In this document: positions 34,828 through 44,435 of the stretch, one piece after another
Numbering within the stretch: the first letter of the stretch is position 1
How the letters are laid out: every line of letters begins with the position of its first letter
Assembly (NCBI GenBank): GCA_034769895.1
Contig: CM068367.1
Coordinates: 315,331,986-315,395,985 of the forward strand
Length of the DNA: 64,000 bases
Direction: 5' to 3'
Source: Magicicada septendecula
Taxonomy: Eukaryota > Arthropoda > Insecta > Hemiptera > Cicadidae
Notes under the pieces: generated by a model
The model's database searches: none
Told to the model about the DNA's origin: nothing
Seen by the model: only the letters and a program-made list of their open reading frames with translations
Made by a program: the position numbers and the translations under genes

Positions 34828-34920
34828 GAGCACTTTATCTCACAATACTATCTGATGCTTTGTAACAACAGAATTTCTGATTGCCATTAACACATTAAAA
34901 CAAACAGAGATTCCACCTAC

Positions 34921-35067
34921 CTTGCTTTCCGTTGCTTTGCTTTTAGACTTTCTTCTAGGTGGATGATATACCTGAAGAGATTGTATTTTTGACTGAATTC
35001 CAATGTTCAGTATTTTAGGTTGGAACAATGGGATTTTCTCTTGACTATCTGGCTCGGCTTTTTGCTT
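34921..35067 (-). CDS. Host gene, internal coding exon (product unknown)
   Basis: 147 bp, 49 codons, both ends in phase 0. The acceptor is TTATTTGTAG before 35067, and the donor AAG then GTAGGT at 34920 is a strong consensus. It reads KQKAEPDSQEK, then LFQPKILNIGIQ, then a basic PPRRKSKSKATESK that could be a nuclear localisation signal. An earlier weak donor (GTATAT at 34971) would give a shorter in-phase exon. No protein family is recognised. Confidence 0.55.
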
Positions 35068-35360
35068 CTACAAATAAGTCACACAGTTTAAGTAAGTACA
35101 CTAAACAAAGAAAAATTAATTTACTTTTCTTTTCTTATGTAATATATTTCTTCAGCTACAAAAAAATCTGCATACAGCTGTATCTCAGAATCAAGTAAAC
35201 AAACAATTAAATGTAAACAAAATCTTAAAAGAAAAAATCACTATCCATTCAACTTAATAATTTCTTTTAATATATGACTTATTACAAACAGTCCTCTACA
35301 ATGAATAATGATTTACAATAACTATATCTCATTACATGTTGGCAAGGCCTGGAGACCTAT

Positions 35361-35414
35361 TCTCTCTGTGTGTATGTGTGTGTGCATGCATGCGTGAGAG
35401 ACAGAGAGATAGAG
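35361..35414 (+). repeat. Mixed GT/GA microsatellite
   Basis: Imperfect TCTCTGTGTGTATGTG passing into GAGAGACAGAGAGATAGAG. Confidence 0.8.
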
Positions 35415-35443
35415 TATGGCAATTTATAGTAAGTCATGCTTAC

Positions 35444-35570
35444 ATTAGTTTGAAGTGACTGTTTTGCAATTTTAATACTGTCTTCCTTGTTGGTAGCACA
35501 ATACTCCTGATGATTTAGCAGTTTCTGTTGTTTGTCTTTGCAAACACCTGCTACATTATATTTGTTTTCC
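35444..35570 (-). CDS. Host gene, internal coding exon (product unknown)
   Basis: 127 bp: one base completing a codon, then 42 codons ending in phase 0. The acceptor is GTGTATTACAG before 35570, and the donor AAT then GTAAGC follows at 35443. It reads ENKYNVAGVC, then KQQKLLNHQEYCATNK, then IAKQSLQTN, a hydrophilic and probably helical stretch. Its phase joins it to 34921-35067. Exons further upstream (toward higher coordinates) are not found in 35.6-37.4 kb and may lie beyond the repeats. Confidence 0.55.
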
Positions 35571-37380
35571 CTGTAATACACATAAATTCACAGTACAAGT
35601 AAAAACAGTAAATACACAGAAGACACATTTGGGGATGTGTGTGTCAGTGTGTATTTGAGAGATGTGATCCATAAGGTATATACAGAAAATGTGGGGAGAA
35701 TTAGACTCTAATTGCTCATTATTATCTCAGATGTTACCCTAAGTACTTATTTCTATCAGGCTGAGTCTACTTGGAGGCTGAAAAAAAAGGACCTTGACTC
35801 AAACCAGTATCTCTAGGTTAGCAGCAAAATGAATATCCACCTATCTACTCCCCCAAAATTTATATTTTATACAAACTCATCAGTGGCATAAAAAAGTACA
35901 TTTATATGCAAATATTTTTAAAATGTGAAAAATTATTAAGCTTACTTTTGCCTGTCCTGTTTGAGAAAATGGTTAAAACTTTTTATAACGAATGTTTCAA
36001 AAGAAAAACGAAGATAAAAATAGGCCTGTATGAATTGGTTCTGGTAATGATGCTTATACATATACATATTATAGCATCATGAGATGATACAAACCAGGAA
36101 ACTCAATTTAATTATCAAAAATATAGGGAAACTACTCAAATAGATAAATACTACGTAACTGGATGAGGAGTGCAATAGAGAACGAGTGGTCAAATGAGAA
36201 CAACCAAAAATAAGTATATAAAGGAAGAATTATAATAAATAAACCAATAAACCATGAATAATAAATAAAGAATACGTGTTACAGATGCATGAATAAATTA
36301 AAAACAGGAATTAGCCTTGTAAACAAACATAATAAATAACTTGACAAAACAGACATAAAAAAGGACTAGACTGGACGGTGTCTTTGACACAAAAATTACC
36401 CAACAGATCAGGGAAGTGATTTTATATATCTTGTTATAATATTGTAAATAGTAATGTTTTAGTATGTAAGTGAGTAATGTATTTAGGGTTAAGAAAAATC
36501 ATTTGTATAACCAGCCTAAAAGTCAAGCTAGGTCTTAAACCTAAGACTGTATTTGTAATTAGCTCATACATAGTGTCATGGTAAAGACAAGATAATTATT
36601 TTTACAATTGTGTTTATTCAAATAGAAAAATGATAAATAATGATAATGAAACAGTGCAAATGACACAATGTAAACAATGATAAAAATATAAAGTGTGGTG
36701 ACCCAAGTATGACCACAATGTGAGAATGGCATGTATTTTATATGAAGTGAACAAATAACAATAAAATCAACTTCATTAGTGCAAGTGACAATATAAAATT
36801 AAGTGAAATAAAAGCATAAATGGGATTATGTAAAATAATCAGGAAAAGTAAGGTTATATTAAAAACTTATGTTTACTGGAGGCAGATAAAACAGTCCTGA
36901 GACCGAAAAATACACCAACAAATCAAGGCCTCTTATACATGAATCTAAAATTGATTGTTACAAGGAAGAAAGCTTTGTCTAATGTTGGCGTCCCATGAAG
37001 AAGGAACAAACTGAAATAGTTGCCAATCCAATCAAGATTAAATAAGAAGAGCGTAGTAAAAAAGCCAAGTAAAGTTATTGAAATTATCAGTAAACTAACG
37101 TACAAGTTGTGTTCAACCCACCTGGAGAAGAAAAATTGAAATTACTATCCTAACTGGTGTAATACATACCAAGACTAAAAATAATATTAAAAAATGTATA
37201 TACATACTGTACTGATATCTTTTTTTTTCTCCTCTATTTTATATAATTAATTAATTTATTATTTAAGTATTGAGTTGTATTTAACATAAGATTAAGATAT
37301 AACTAGCCTCACGTTGTGGATGCCATTTAATATACTGTTATTTTTCTTTTTAGTTATATTTGTTTCTGTCTGCTATAGTA
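35571..37380. other. Non-coding, presumed intron or flank of the host gene
   Basis: AT-rich sequence without a supported exon or repeat. A donor-like GTAAGC on the minus strand at about 35943 has no convincing exon attached. Confidence 0.45.
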
Positions 37381-37860
37381 TGTGACGGCAGCAGTATGTG
37401 AACATCTGCTCTCCGGTACCAGCGGCGGACACAGCGAGCCAATCGGGGATCAGCAGCCGACACGTGACCAACTACGTGCTCAGAGCGAGCCAATCAGCGA
37501 TTGGTTAGTGCATAAAACCCGGGCCGGCAGAAAATTTTACGCACTCATCGCCACGCCATCGGACGCACTTCATCTTCTCTCCTCTCTTGGACGACATCGA
37601 GGCGGAGTCAGCCGGAAGGAACAGCCGAAGAATAGGACCGTCGCCATTCTTGCGTCTTCGCACTCCCGTTCCGCGCCAGCGATGGATGTCGCTGGGCCGG
37701 CAGCCGACTGTACAACCGATGCCGAAAGAAGAGGAGGACGACTGCAGTACGCCATGATAAGCGGGCGCAGCCGCCGAACATCTCAGCGCGGCACAACCAA
37801 CATCAGCCTTCTCGCCATACGGTCCTTTTTAGGGCCACCAAAAACACTAGAGTGTACGAT
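37381..37860 (+). repeat. Candidate gypsy 5' LTR with promoter
   Basis: CpG-rich block of about 480 bp in an AT-rich setting. It starts TGTGACGGCAG and is followed directly by TGGCGCC (37861-37867), the start of a common retroviral-type primer-binding site. It contains two CCAAT boxes and an inverted one (37437, 37488, 37500 region) about 15-70 bp upstream of a CATAAAA TATA-like box at about 37510. With no second copy in the window the LTR call is unproven. The alternative is a CpG-rich promoter of the minus-strand host gene, whose known exons lie downstream in that orientation. Confidence 0.5.
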
Positions 37861-38029
37861 TGGCGCCATTTGTCATGTGCCAAGCCTTTTGTCTGGTGAC
37901 AAGTAATTGCTCCTTTATTTGGGTAATCAGTACGCGTTGTCTATATTATTTTAGTATTTGAATAATTTTTTAAGTGTTGTTTATGTTAACATATGATCAT
38001 GAAAAACTCTATCTCAGGGTAGACAACTA

Positions 38030-38911
38030 ATGTTTCGATTTATATTATTTAATAAATTAATGAAAATTTATTCGAAACATTATAAAGTATTTTCAAATAA
38101 ACCTGGCAAGATAATAGGAGTGCAGTGTAAGTTACCCATAACAGAGAATGTGACATTCAACAAAAGGTCATATCCTGTACCCTACAAATTAAGAGAGCAA
38201 GTACAAGAAGAAATCGACAAAATGCTACCGTTAGTAGTAATTCCCAAGAAGGATAAGTCCTTAAGATTGTGTTTGGATGCACGTCAAATTAATCAAATGA
38301 TAATTGCTGATAAGACGTCGCCAGAGAACATAGGAGAAATTTTAAAACGTTTTAATAATGTACAGTTTTTTAGTAGTTGGGATGCTGTATCTGGATATTG
38401 GCAAGTAGAATTGCATCCAGAAAGCAGGAAATATGTGAGTTTCATAGTAAACGGTAGAAATTGCCAATTCAAATGACTACCTTTTGGGCTGGTCAATAGT
38501 CTGGCCATATTTATCAAATGTCTTGACGCAGTATTGGGCAAGGAGATTTTAGAATTTACTATGGTGTACGTCGATGATTTAGTAATTCGATCAAGCAGTT
38601 GGGAAGAGCATTGTAATCGGATTGATAAGGTACTTACCAGATTGGGGGAACATGGAATTACACTCAAATTAGACAAATCAACATTCGTAGACAGCAAAAT
38701 TAAATTTTTAGGGTTTATAGTATCGGATACAGGCATATCTGTGGATCCTGATAAAATACAATCAATACAGAATTTTCTATATCCAAAAAATGTAAAACAA
38801 TTACAAAGTTTCTTAGATCTCTGTAATTATTATAGAAACTTACAAAGTAATTATTCAGACTTAACACATCTTTATCAGCATTTAATTTGTAAAAAGAATA
38901 AATGGAAGTAG
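38030..38911 (+). pseudogene. Gypsy reverse transcriptase
   Basis: Starts within the usual N-terminal RT region (KPGKIIGVQCKLPI). It continues with VIPKKDKSLRLCLDARQIN and motif A in WDAVSGYWQVEL, then TGA at 38474-38476 just before LPFGLVNS. The catalytic pair is in MVYVDDLVI at about 38560. It then continues through the thumb (KIKFLGFIVSDTGI) to TAG 38909-38911. Both stops lie in a single frame and at places where gypsy RTs normally have W or a similar residue. Inactive. Confidence 0.88.
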
Positions 38912-39360
38912 ACTGAAAAAGATGAGGAAGTCTTCAATGAAGTGAAATATAGGTTTTTACAGAGTGTCATGCTAAGTCACCCAGATTTTAGTAAGGTTTT
39001 TTTATTTAAATTGTGATGCCAGCAGAGTAAGTTTGGGATCGGTACTATATCAAGAAAAATGAAAAGGGAGAACCAAAGGTGATAGCTTTTGCAAGCAGGA
39101 CACTCACTAAAGCAGAATTTAATTATACCATAACTGAAAAAGAAACATTGAGTGTGGTTTTTGCTATGACAAAATTCCGGACTTACTTATTAAACAGTGA
39201 TGTAGTAGTACAAACCAATCATCAGGCAATAACATTTTTTAAAAACTGTAAGATGTCCCATTTAAGGCTCACAAGATGGATGCTCCAGTTACAAGAATAT
39301 CGTATAAAATGGGAGTACCTATCGGGCAGTAAAAATATAGTAGCTGATATATTATCCTGA
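38912..39360 (+). pseudogene. Gypsy RNase H
   Basis: TEKDEEVFNEVK, then CDASRVSLGSVLYQE (catalytic Asp). A frameshift near 39060 leads to VIAFASRTLTKAEFNYTITEKE with the catalytic Glu, then QTNHQAITFF and the YLSGSKNIVADILS end. TGA 39358-39360 follows, where arginine (CGA) is the likely original. The frame is also broken by a T-run near 39000. Confidence 0.85.
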
Positions 39361-40646
39361 GTACGGTGTCAAGAAGAAATAATTGCCAAAAAAGCACATA
39401 AAATTTTAGCATGCTTTAGGAACAAAGAAGAATTAAAACTAATTGTAGAAGAAATCAAGAAATTACAGTCAACGGATATTGGAATACAGAAGTTGAGGAG
39501 AAGAATGGAAACTACCTCCAACACTACATCACATTATATGATTCATGAAGGAGTAATGTTTAGGAACACAGACAAAGAAGTATTAATTGGAAAATATTAG
39601 TGCCAGAAGAGGTATGTCATAAATTAATTGTTGATTATCATGAGAGATATGGACACCAAGGACAGAAGAAAGTAATATCAGCACTCAAGGAACACTTTTA
39701 CATAAATAAATTAGAAAAGAAGGTAATTCGATCCATAGAAACATGTGATATTTGTCAAAAAGTCAAATTAGCCAATGTCAGATATGAGGGAAGGTGGATA
39801 AACAATCAAGCATTGAGAGCGTTAGAGCAAGTTTTTATTGACATCTGTGGACCATTCCCAACTAGTGGTAGGAGACGTAGTAAGTATATACTAATTATGT
39901 TAGACAGTTTCACTAGGTTTACAAAATTATATCCCATCACCAAGGCTAATACAAAGACTATAGTAAAAATAATTAAAGAAAAGTATATAAAAGATGTAGG
40001 GTTGCCTAGTAGTATCATATCAGATCATGGAACACAATTTAAAGGGGTCAAATGGCAGAATGAGATGAGAGCAATAAAAATTAGGACATATAAAACATCT
40101 GTATACCATCCAAATAGTAACCCGGTTGAAAGAATGCTCAAAGAAGTAGGTCGTTTATTTCGCACATACTGCCATGATCAACATCATAAGTGGAGTGAAT
40201 ATGTTAGTAAACCGGAAGAGATTATAAATTTAGCAAATCATGACAGTACCGGGGTGACGCCATATGAGGCAATGCATAAAAACGCCCACCCAGAATTATC
40301 GAAAATTTAGTCGACTTTACGTGGTTCACTCAACCACAGAAGGACATCCAAGTTATTATGGCAAAGTCGGTTGAAAGTGAAGGCAGAGGAAAGAGCCAGA
40401 CAACAATACAAGAAGCGGTATAAGCAAGTTAACTATCAAATAGGAGAATTAGTACTTGTTCATAACAGACAACTTCCCAGTAGTAAGGAGAAGTTGATGA
40501 AAAAATTATTCTCATGTTATGTAGGCCCATATATAATTGACACAGCGAACAATAACAATACCGTAGTAATCAAATACCAGGATGGAAATATTAAAAGGAC
40601 ATACAATATTAATCAGCTTTGCCCTTATAAATCAAGTAATGACTAA
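39361..40646 (+). pseudogene. Gypsy integrase
   Basis: Zinc domain H-x3-H at HERYGHQG with CDIC downstream (about 39640-39755). Catalytic core: FIDICGPF (first Asp), IISDHGTQF (second Asp, about 40015) and PVERMLKEVG (Glu, about 40125). The C-terminal part is in another frame: 39600-40310 is open, then a frameshift, then 40371-40646 ends with YNINQLCPYKSSND. The order and spacing D-D-E are complete, but the protein cannot be made in one piece. Confidence 0.88.
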
Positions 40647-40650
40647 AAGA

Positions 40651-41331
40651 GTGTTAATTTTAAAATAAACAACAAATGGACTTTATAACCAGGATTGGGA
40701 AGGTGAAAATAGAAGAAAGAAAAAACAAATGTATTCATGTTTTTAAGTTTTTTACCCATGAAAATAGGCACACTTGTTAAATCATATTTGTTATGTTTAT
40801 GTAAAACCAGCTGGTTTAACGAATGTTATTTTAATGAATGAATGAGTGTATAAGATACTATGATTCGAGGTAATGCTAAACCATATTTGTTATGTTAATG
40901 GAAAACCAGTTTGTTTAAAGAACTTTGTTATATATAATTAGTTAGTTAATCAGATATTATCAATGTTAATGTTAGACCATGGTCGTGATAATAAGTTAAT
41001 TATTTTAAAATCTCTTTCAAATTATGTCAGAGATTATGAAATAAGGGAAGGTATTATGTACTGCTGTAAAAATGAACAACAGTACATAAGAATAAAATAA
41101 TAATTTCAGAAAAATCAAAGGTATAAATTTAATAATATTTTGAACATATGGTAGAATTATAAACAAAAACTGATTAGCTATTCATGACAAACATAGAGGT
41201 AAACTCAAGTACTGGAACTGTATGATACAGAACAGCATGAAGAAAATATATGTTGACAATTATTATAATAAAATTAAGATAAACATTAAAATAAAACTAA
41301 AAGGTAATAACATTATAATATAATAGATACA
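40651..41331. other. Non-coding spacer between gypsy remnant and PLE array
   Basis: AT-rich. A word of about 42 bp (TATTTGTTATGTT, then AAAACCAG, then TTTAA) occurs twice, near 40785 and 40885. No LTR match to 37.4 kb. Confidence 0.5.
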
Positions 41332-41442
41332 ATGTTTAAAAGGAATAAATTCCAAATGTTTAGTACCAAGCCACATGTTGTTCAATCAAATATATTGGAA
41401 CTTACCGTCTGCGGCTTTTAGAAACAGCGTCTTTACAAAATT

Positions 41443-41474
41443 GACATGTTTCGGGACACTTGTCCCATCATCAG
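41443..41474 (-). ncRNA. Hammerhead-ribozyme-like motif, pLTR of unit 1
   Basis: On the minus strand: CTGATGA, one extra T, stem GGGACA, loop AG, stem TGTCCC, GAAA, then a palindromic CATG and TC. Flanking AAATT before and AATTT after can pair as the base of helix I. Type I hammerheads with a very short helix III have been described in PLEs. The single extra nucleotide before stem II departs from the textbook core, so self-cleavage is not certain. Confidence 0.6.
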
Positions 41475-41641
41475 AATTTAAAACAATCGCGTATCATTTA
41501 AAGTTGATACACTTGTCAATCACTTAAAACATTAAAATCCAATATAAAACAAATAACTTAAAATAATATGATACTAAAATATTTCAAGCGAGTGCGAAGG
41601 TTTACCGATGTACATCGTATGAAGACCGACCGCGCACTAAT

Positions 41642-43531
41642 TTACGTCTCGCTCCCACCACGACAATAGCGCAAGGCAGTGTTGTACAATACATTTGACT
41701 TGAAACCCAATTTATCATTTAAAACATGCGGCTTGGTATCGGTATTGTTGTATGCTTTATAAATTTCGTACTCTTCAAGAGCGTTCAAATGTCGCCCTTT
41801 CTTACATATGTGAAGGGGCATCAAATTAGTTTTAAAATTAGTGTAGTTATGATTCTCGGAAATGAGGTGTTCTGCAAATTTTGACTTGATATTGTCCAAA
41901 CTGTGAAAGTGTGTAGGCGGCCTATGTTCTGTAAATCTTTTTAAAAAACCACGTCCTGTCTGGCCCACATAAAAGGCGTCACAATCGTCACATATCAATT
42001 TGTAAACACCAGTTTTGTGTTCAAGGCTGGTAGTTCTGCGGACACGAAGATTATTCATAATACTATTAGTCGTCTTATAAGTGACCTTGATAATACTGGT
42101 TTTACTAAAAATTGACCCAAAAATCTGAGGCATAAGGTATGTGTACGGTGTTGCAATGTATTTGCGTGTTGTATTTTCACGTGTTTTATGTCCGTTAGTG
42201 TTACTATGCCCCTTCTTATGTTTTCGAAGGATGTTGTTCACCATATTGACATCATAACCATTAGCAACTGCAATGTGTTTAATGGTGTCTAATTCCTCAC
42301 GGTATTCTTTATCACCGAGGGGCGAAGATAAAAGTCTATAAATCATACTGTGGAAGGCAGCTAATTTCTGTGATAAAGGATGAAAAGACTTAGCATGTAT
42401 TACAGTATCAGTCGTTGTGGGTTTTCTATAGATGTCAAATTGTAACTTTTTATTATTGTCCTTAGCAACAGTTAAATCTAGAAAATTCAGTTTACCATTG
42501 TCTTCACTTTCAAGTGTGAACTGCATTTTGTCATTGATATTATTCAAATAATTATGTAAATTATCAATTTGCCTTTGTGTACCTTTGTATATTAAAAAGG
42601 TATCATCAACATACCTGCCGTAAAATATTATGTTATTCTTGTGTTTGTTATTAGTGAGAATGAATGAATTTTCGAAATTATTTAGGTATATATCTGCAAG
42701 AAGACCTGAAAGTGGAGAACCCATTGCTAACCCATTTTGTTGGCTGAAAAATTGATTATTGTGGGTAAAATAATTTTGATCAAGAACTAACTCCAAAATG
42801 TGCATCAATTCATTTATACTAATAATATCCAATTTATTAGTATTAATAAGGTTAATCCTAAGTATACGCAAGGTCTCAGCTACTGGTATATTCGTATACA
42901 AGTCCACAATATCAAAGGAAATAAGTTTGTAAGCCGGTTCAACTATTAAATTTTTAACCTTATTCACAAAGTCAACACTATTAATTAGACTATGATCATT
43001 AATTATTTGTATATTGTGTTTTATTATGGTGACTAGTTTTTTAGCCGTTTTATACCCTGGAGCAGTGGTGAAATTTACTAATGGTCTCAAGGGGATAGCA
43101 TCCTTGTGGAGTTTGGGTAATCCTGTCAAAACGGGTGCTTTTGAATTTATAGGTTTCAAAGATCTTCTTGTTTGTTCATCAAACAAATGGGTGCATCTGC
43201 TTATACATTGATTTAATTGTTTTACATAATTTTCAGTTGGGTCAGAATTTAGTAAACCAATGTTGTTGTTAATAATGAAATTTTGTATTTTATTGTTATA
43301 ATCTTCTCTGTCCATAATAACCACAGTGTTACCTTTGTCAGCTTTAGTGACGAGAGCTTTATTGTCAGATAATTTTTGTTTTAATCCTATTAAAATTTTC
43401 CGTTCTTTATTATAATTATTATTTGTTAAAGGAATAGAGGAATGAACATTATTATACCGATTTTTAATGATTTTATTGAATTTTTCGTTTATTAAGAAAC
43501 GTGTCTGGTCTTGATCTTTTTGGTCAACCAT
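41642..43531 (-). CDS. PLE unit 1, ORF2: RT plus GIY-YIG
   Basis: 629 aa from ATG 43531. The N-terminal RT region holds the PLE hallmark VTKADKGNTVVIMD (residues about 62-75) and LPKLHK (138). RT catalysis: motif A SFDIVDLYTN (205-214), GLAMGSPLSG (267-276) and YVDD (307-310). Then NFLDLTV (349) and DIYRKP (366). GIY-YIG nuclease: GVYKLICDDCDAFYVGQTGR (508-527) with the C-x-x-C pair, FTEH (533) and an EEYEIY helix (586). It should copy PLE RNA from a nicked target end. In this unit it is separated from the N-terminal domain by a 1-nt deletion, so it would need its own start or frameshifting. Distinct variants: GRHLNALEEYEIY and DKLGFKS. Confidence 0.88.
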   Translation of the reverse strand: MVDQKDQDQTRFLINEKFNKIIKNRYNNVHSSIPLTNNNYNKERKILIGLKQKLSDNKALVTKADKGNTVVIMDREDYNNKIQNFIINNNIGLLNSDPTENYVKQLNQCISRCTHLFDEQTRRSLKPINSKAPVLTGLPKLHKDAIPLRPLVNFTTAPGYKTAKKLVTIIKHNIQIINDHSLINSVDFVNKVKNLIVEPAYKLISFDIVDLYTNIPVAETLRILRINLINTNKLDIISINELMHILELVLDQNYFTHNNQFFSQQNGLAMGSPLSGLLADIYLNNFENSFILTNNKHKNNIIFYGRYVDDTFLIYKGTQRQIDNLHNYLNNINDKMQFTLESEDNGKLNFLDLTVAKDNNKKLQFDIYRKPTTTDTVIHAKSFHPLSQKLAAFHSMIYRLLSSPLGDKEYREELDTIKHIAVANGYDVNMVNNILRKHKKGHSNTNGHKTRENTTRKYIATPYTYLMPQIFGSIFSKTSIIKVTYKTTNSIMNNLRVRRTTSLEHKTGVYKLICDDCDAFYVGQTGRGFLKRFTEHRPPTHFHSLDNIKSKFAEHLISENHNYTNFKTNLMPLHICKKGRHLNALEEYEIYKAYNNTDTKPHVLNDKLGFKSNVLYNTALRYCRGGSET

Positions 43532-44127
43532 GCCTTAACAACAGTCTCTGCATTGATAATTTCTGCAATAATTTGCTTACGATCAAGACTCGATTTGTGT
43601 ACGGGAAGATTATATTTCAAACCTTTACTCAATAAATCAGTTTCATCAGTATTTAAAACAAGGGACGTTAAATTCTGCAAACGCGTATAAAATTTGTGTT
43701 TACATTTGATATTGCTGGATATCGGTAACTGATCATTCAACAACCTTTGTAGTTTATCTGATTGTTTTATACGCATTTGATAAACTATTCGCCTGACGTC
43801 ATTGTTTATAAAATCCAGATAATGATTCAGTACGGCTGGATGCGTGTTATCTAATAATTGTAAATGTAATTTGTATAATGTATAATTTAGGTTTGACTTT
43901 TTAATGTATAGAGATTTAATTTCTTCTTTAACTCTGTAAATTTCTGCATATTCTTTGGTTTTTGATTCAGCAATAGATGAACCTTTAAGTCTTATAATAG
44001 CATAATTCGGCATAACATTGTTCTCCAAACACGATTTGTTGAACTTAATGTGTAAAATAGTTTTGTGTAATTGGACTTTAATATTTTGAAATTTTCGTAC
44101 TAAGTTTGCAAAACTTGCAGTATTCAT
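43492..44127 (-). CDS. PLE unit 1, ORF1: N-terminal domain
   Basis: 211 aa from ATG 44127, overlapping ORF2 by 40 bp. Reading upstream to a TTG would add 12 codons that lie in the predicted intron, so this ATG is preferred. It contains the PLE N-terminal region (IKFNKSCLENNVMPNYAIIR) and long helices, and corresponds to residues 1-199 of the fused protein of unit 8. It ends in a short out-of-frame tail (AWLTKKIKTRHVS) after the shared deletion. Confidence 0.85.
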   Translation of the reverse strand: MNTASFANLVRKFQNIKVQLHKTILHIKFNKSCLENNVMPNYAIIRLKGSSIAESKTKEYAEIYRVKEEIKSLYIKKSNLNYTLYKLHLQLLDNTHPAVLNHYLDFINNDVRRIVYQMRIKQSDKLQRLLNDQLPISSNIKCKHKFYTRLQNLTSLVLNTDETDLLSKGLKYNLPVHKSSLDRKQIIAEIINAETVVKAWLTKKIKTRHVS

Positions 44128-44128
44128 G

Positions 44129-44199
44129 CTTAAAAGGATTAAATTCCAAATGTTTAGTACCAAGCCACGTGTTGTTCAATCAAATATATTGGAACTTAC
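44129..44199 (-). other. Predicted 71-bp intron, unit 1
   Basis: Minus strand: donor GTAAGT at 44199, branch-point-like TACTAAAC 24 nt before the end, pyrimidine-rich ATCCTTTTAAG acceptor at 44129. Splicing leaves one base (C) before the ATG. Confidence 0.65.
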
Positions 44200-44236
44200 C
44201 GTCTGCGGCTTTTAGAAACAGCGTCTTTACAAAATT

Positions 44237-44268
44237 GACATGTTTCGGGACACTTGTCCCATCATCAG
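44237..44268 (-). ncRNA. Hammerhead-like motif, pLTR of unit 2
   Basis: Core and stem II identical to the unit 1 motif. Confidence 0.6.
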
Positions 44269-44435
44269 AATTTAAAACAATCGTGTATCATTTAAAGTTG
44301 ATACACTTGTCAATCACTTAAAACATTAAAATCCAATATAAAACAAATAACTTAAAATAATATGATACTAAAATATTTCAAGCGAGTGCGAAGGTTTACC
44401 GATGTACATCGTATGAAGACCGACCGCGCACTAAT

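Larger units (their letters stand above)
37381..40650 (+). mobile_element. Ty3/gypsy retrotransposon remnant
   Basis: A GC-rich candidate LTR, then a primer-binding-like TGGCGCC, then RT, RNase H and integrase in gypsy order. The gag and protease genes are deleted between about 37.9 and 38.0 kb, and no matching 3' LTR occurs before the PLE array begins at 41.33 kb. The frames carry several nonsense codons and frameshifts. Confidence 0.8.

Noticed and set aside
37382-37906. Open frame of 174 codons in the GC-rich block.
   Set aside because: Stops are rare in GC-rich DNA. Promoter-like boxes and a primer-binding-like site fit an LTR better, and no domain is visible.
43492-43531. Programmed frameshift linking ORF1 and ORF2 in PLE units 1-5.
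   Set aside because: No slippery heptamer or structure is evident, and units 6-8 show the plain fused frame. A shared deletion is the simpler reading.
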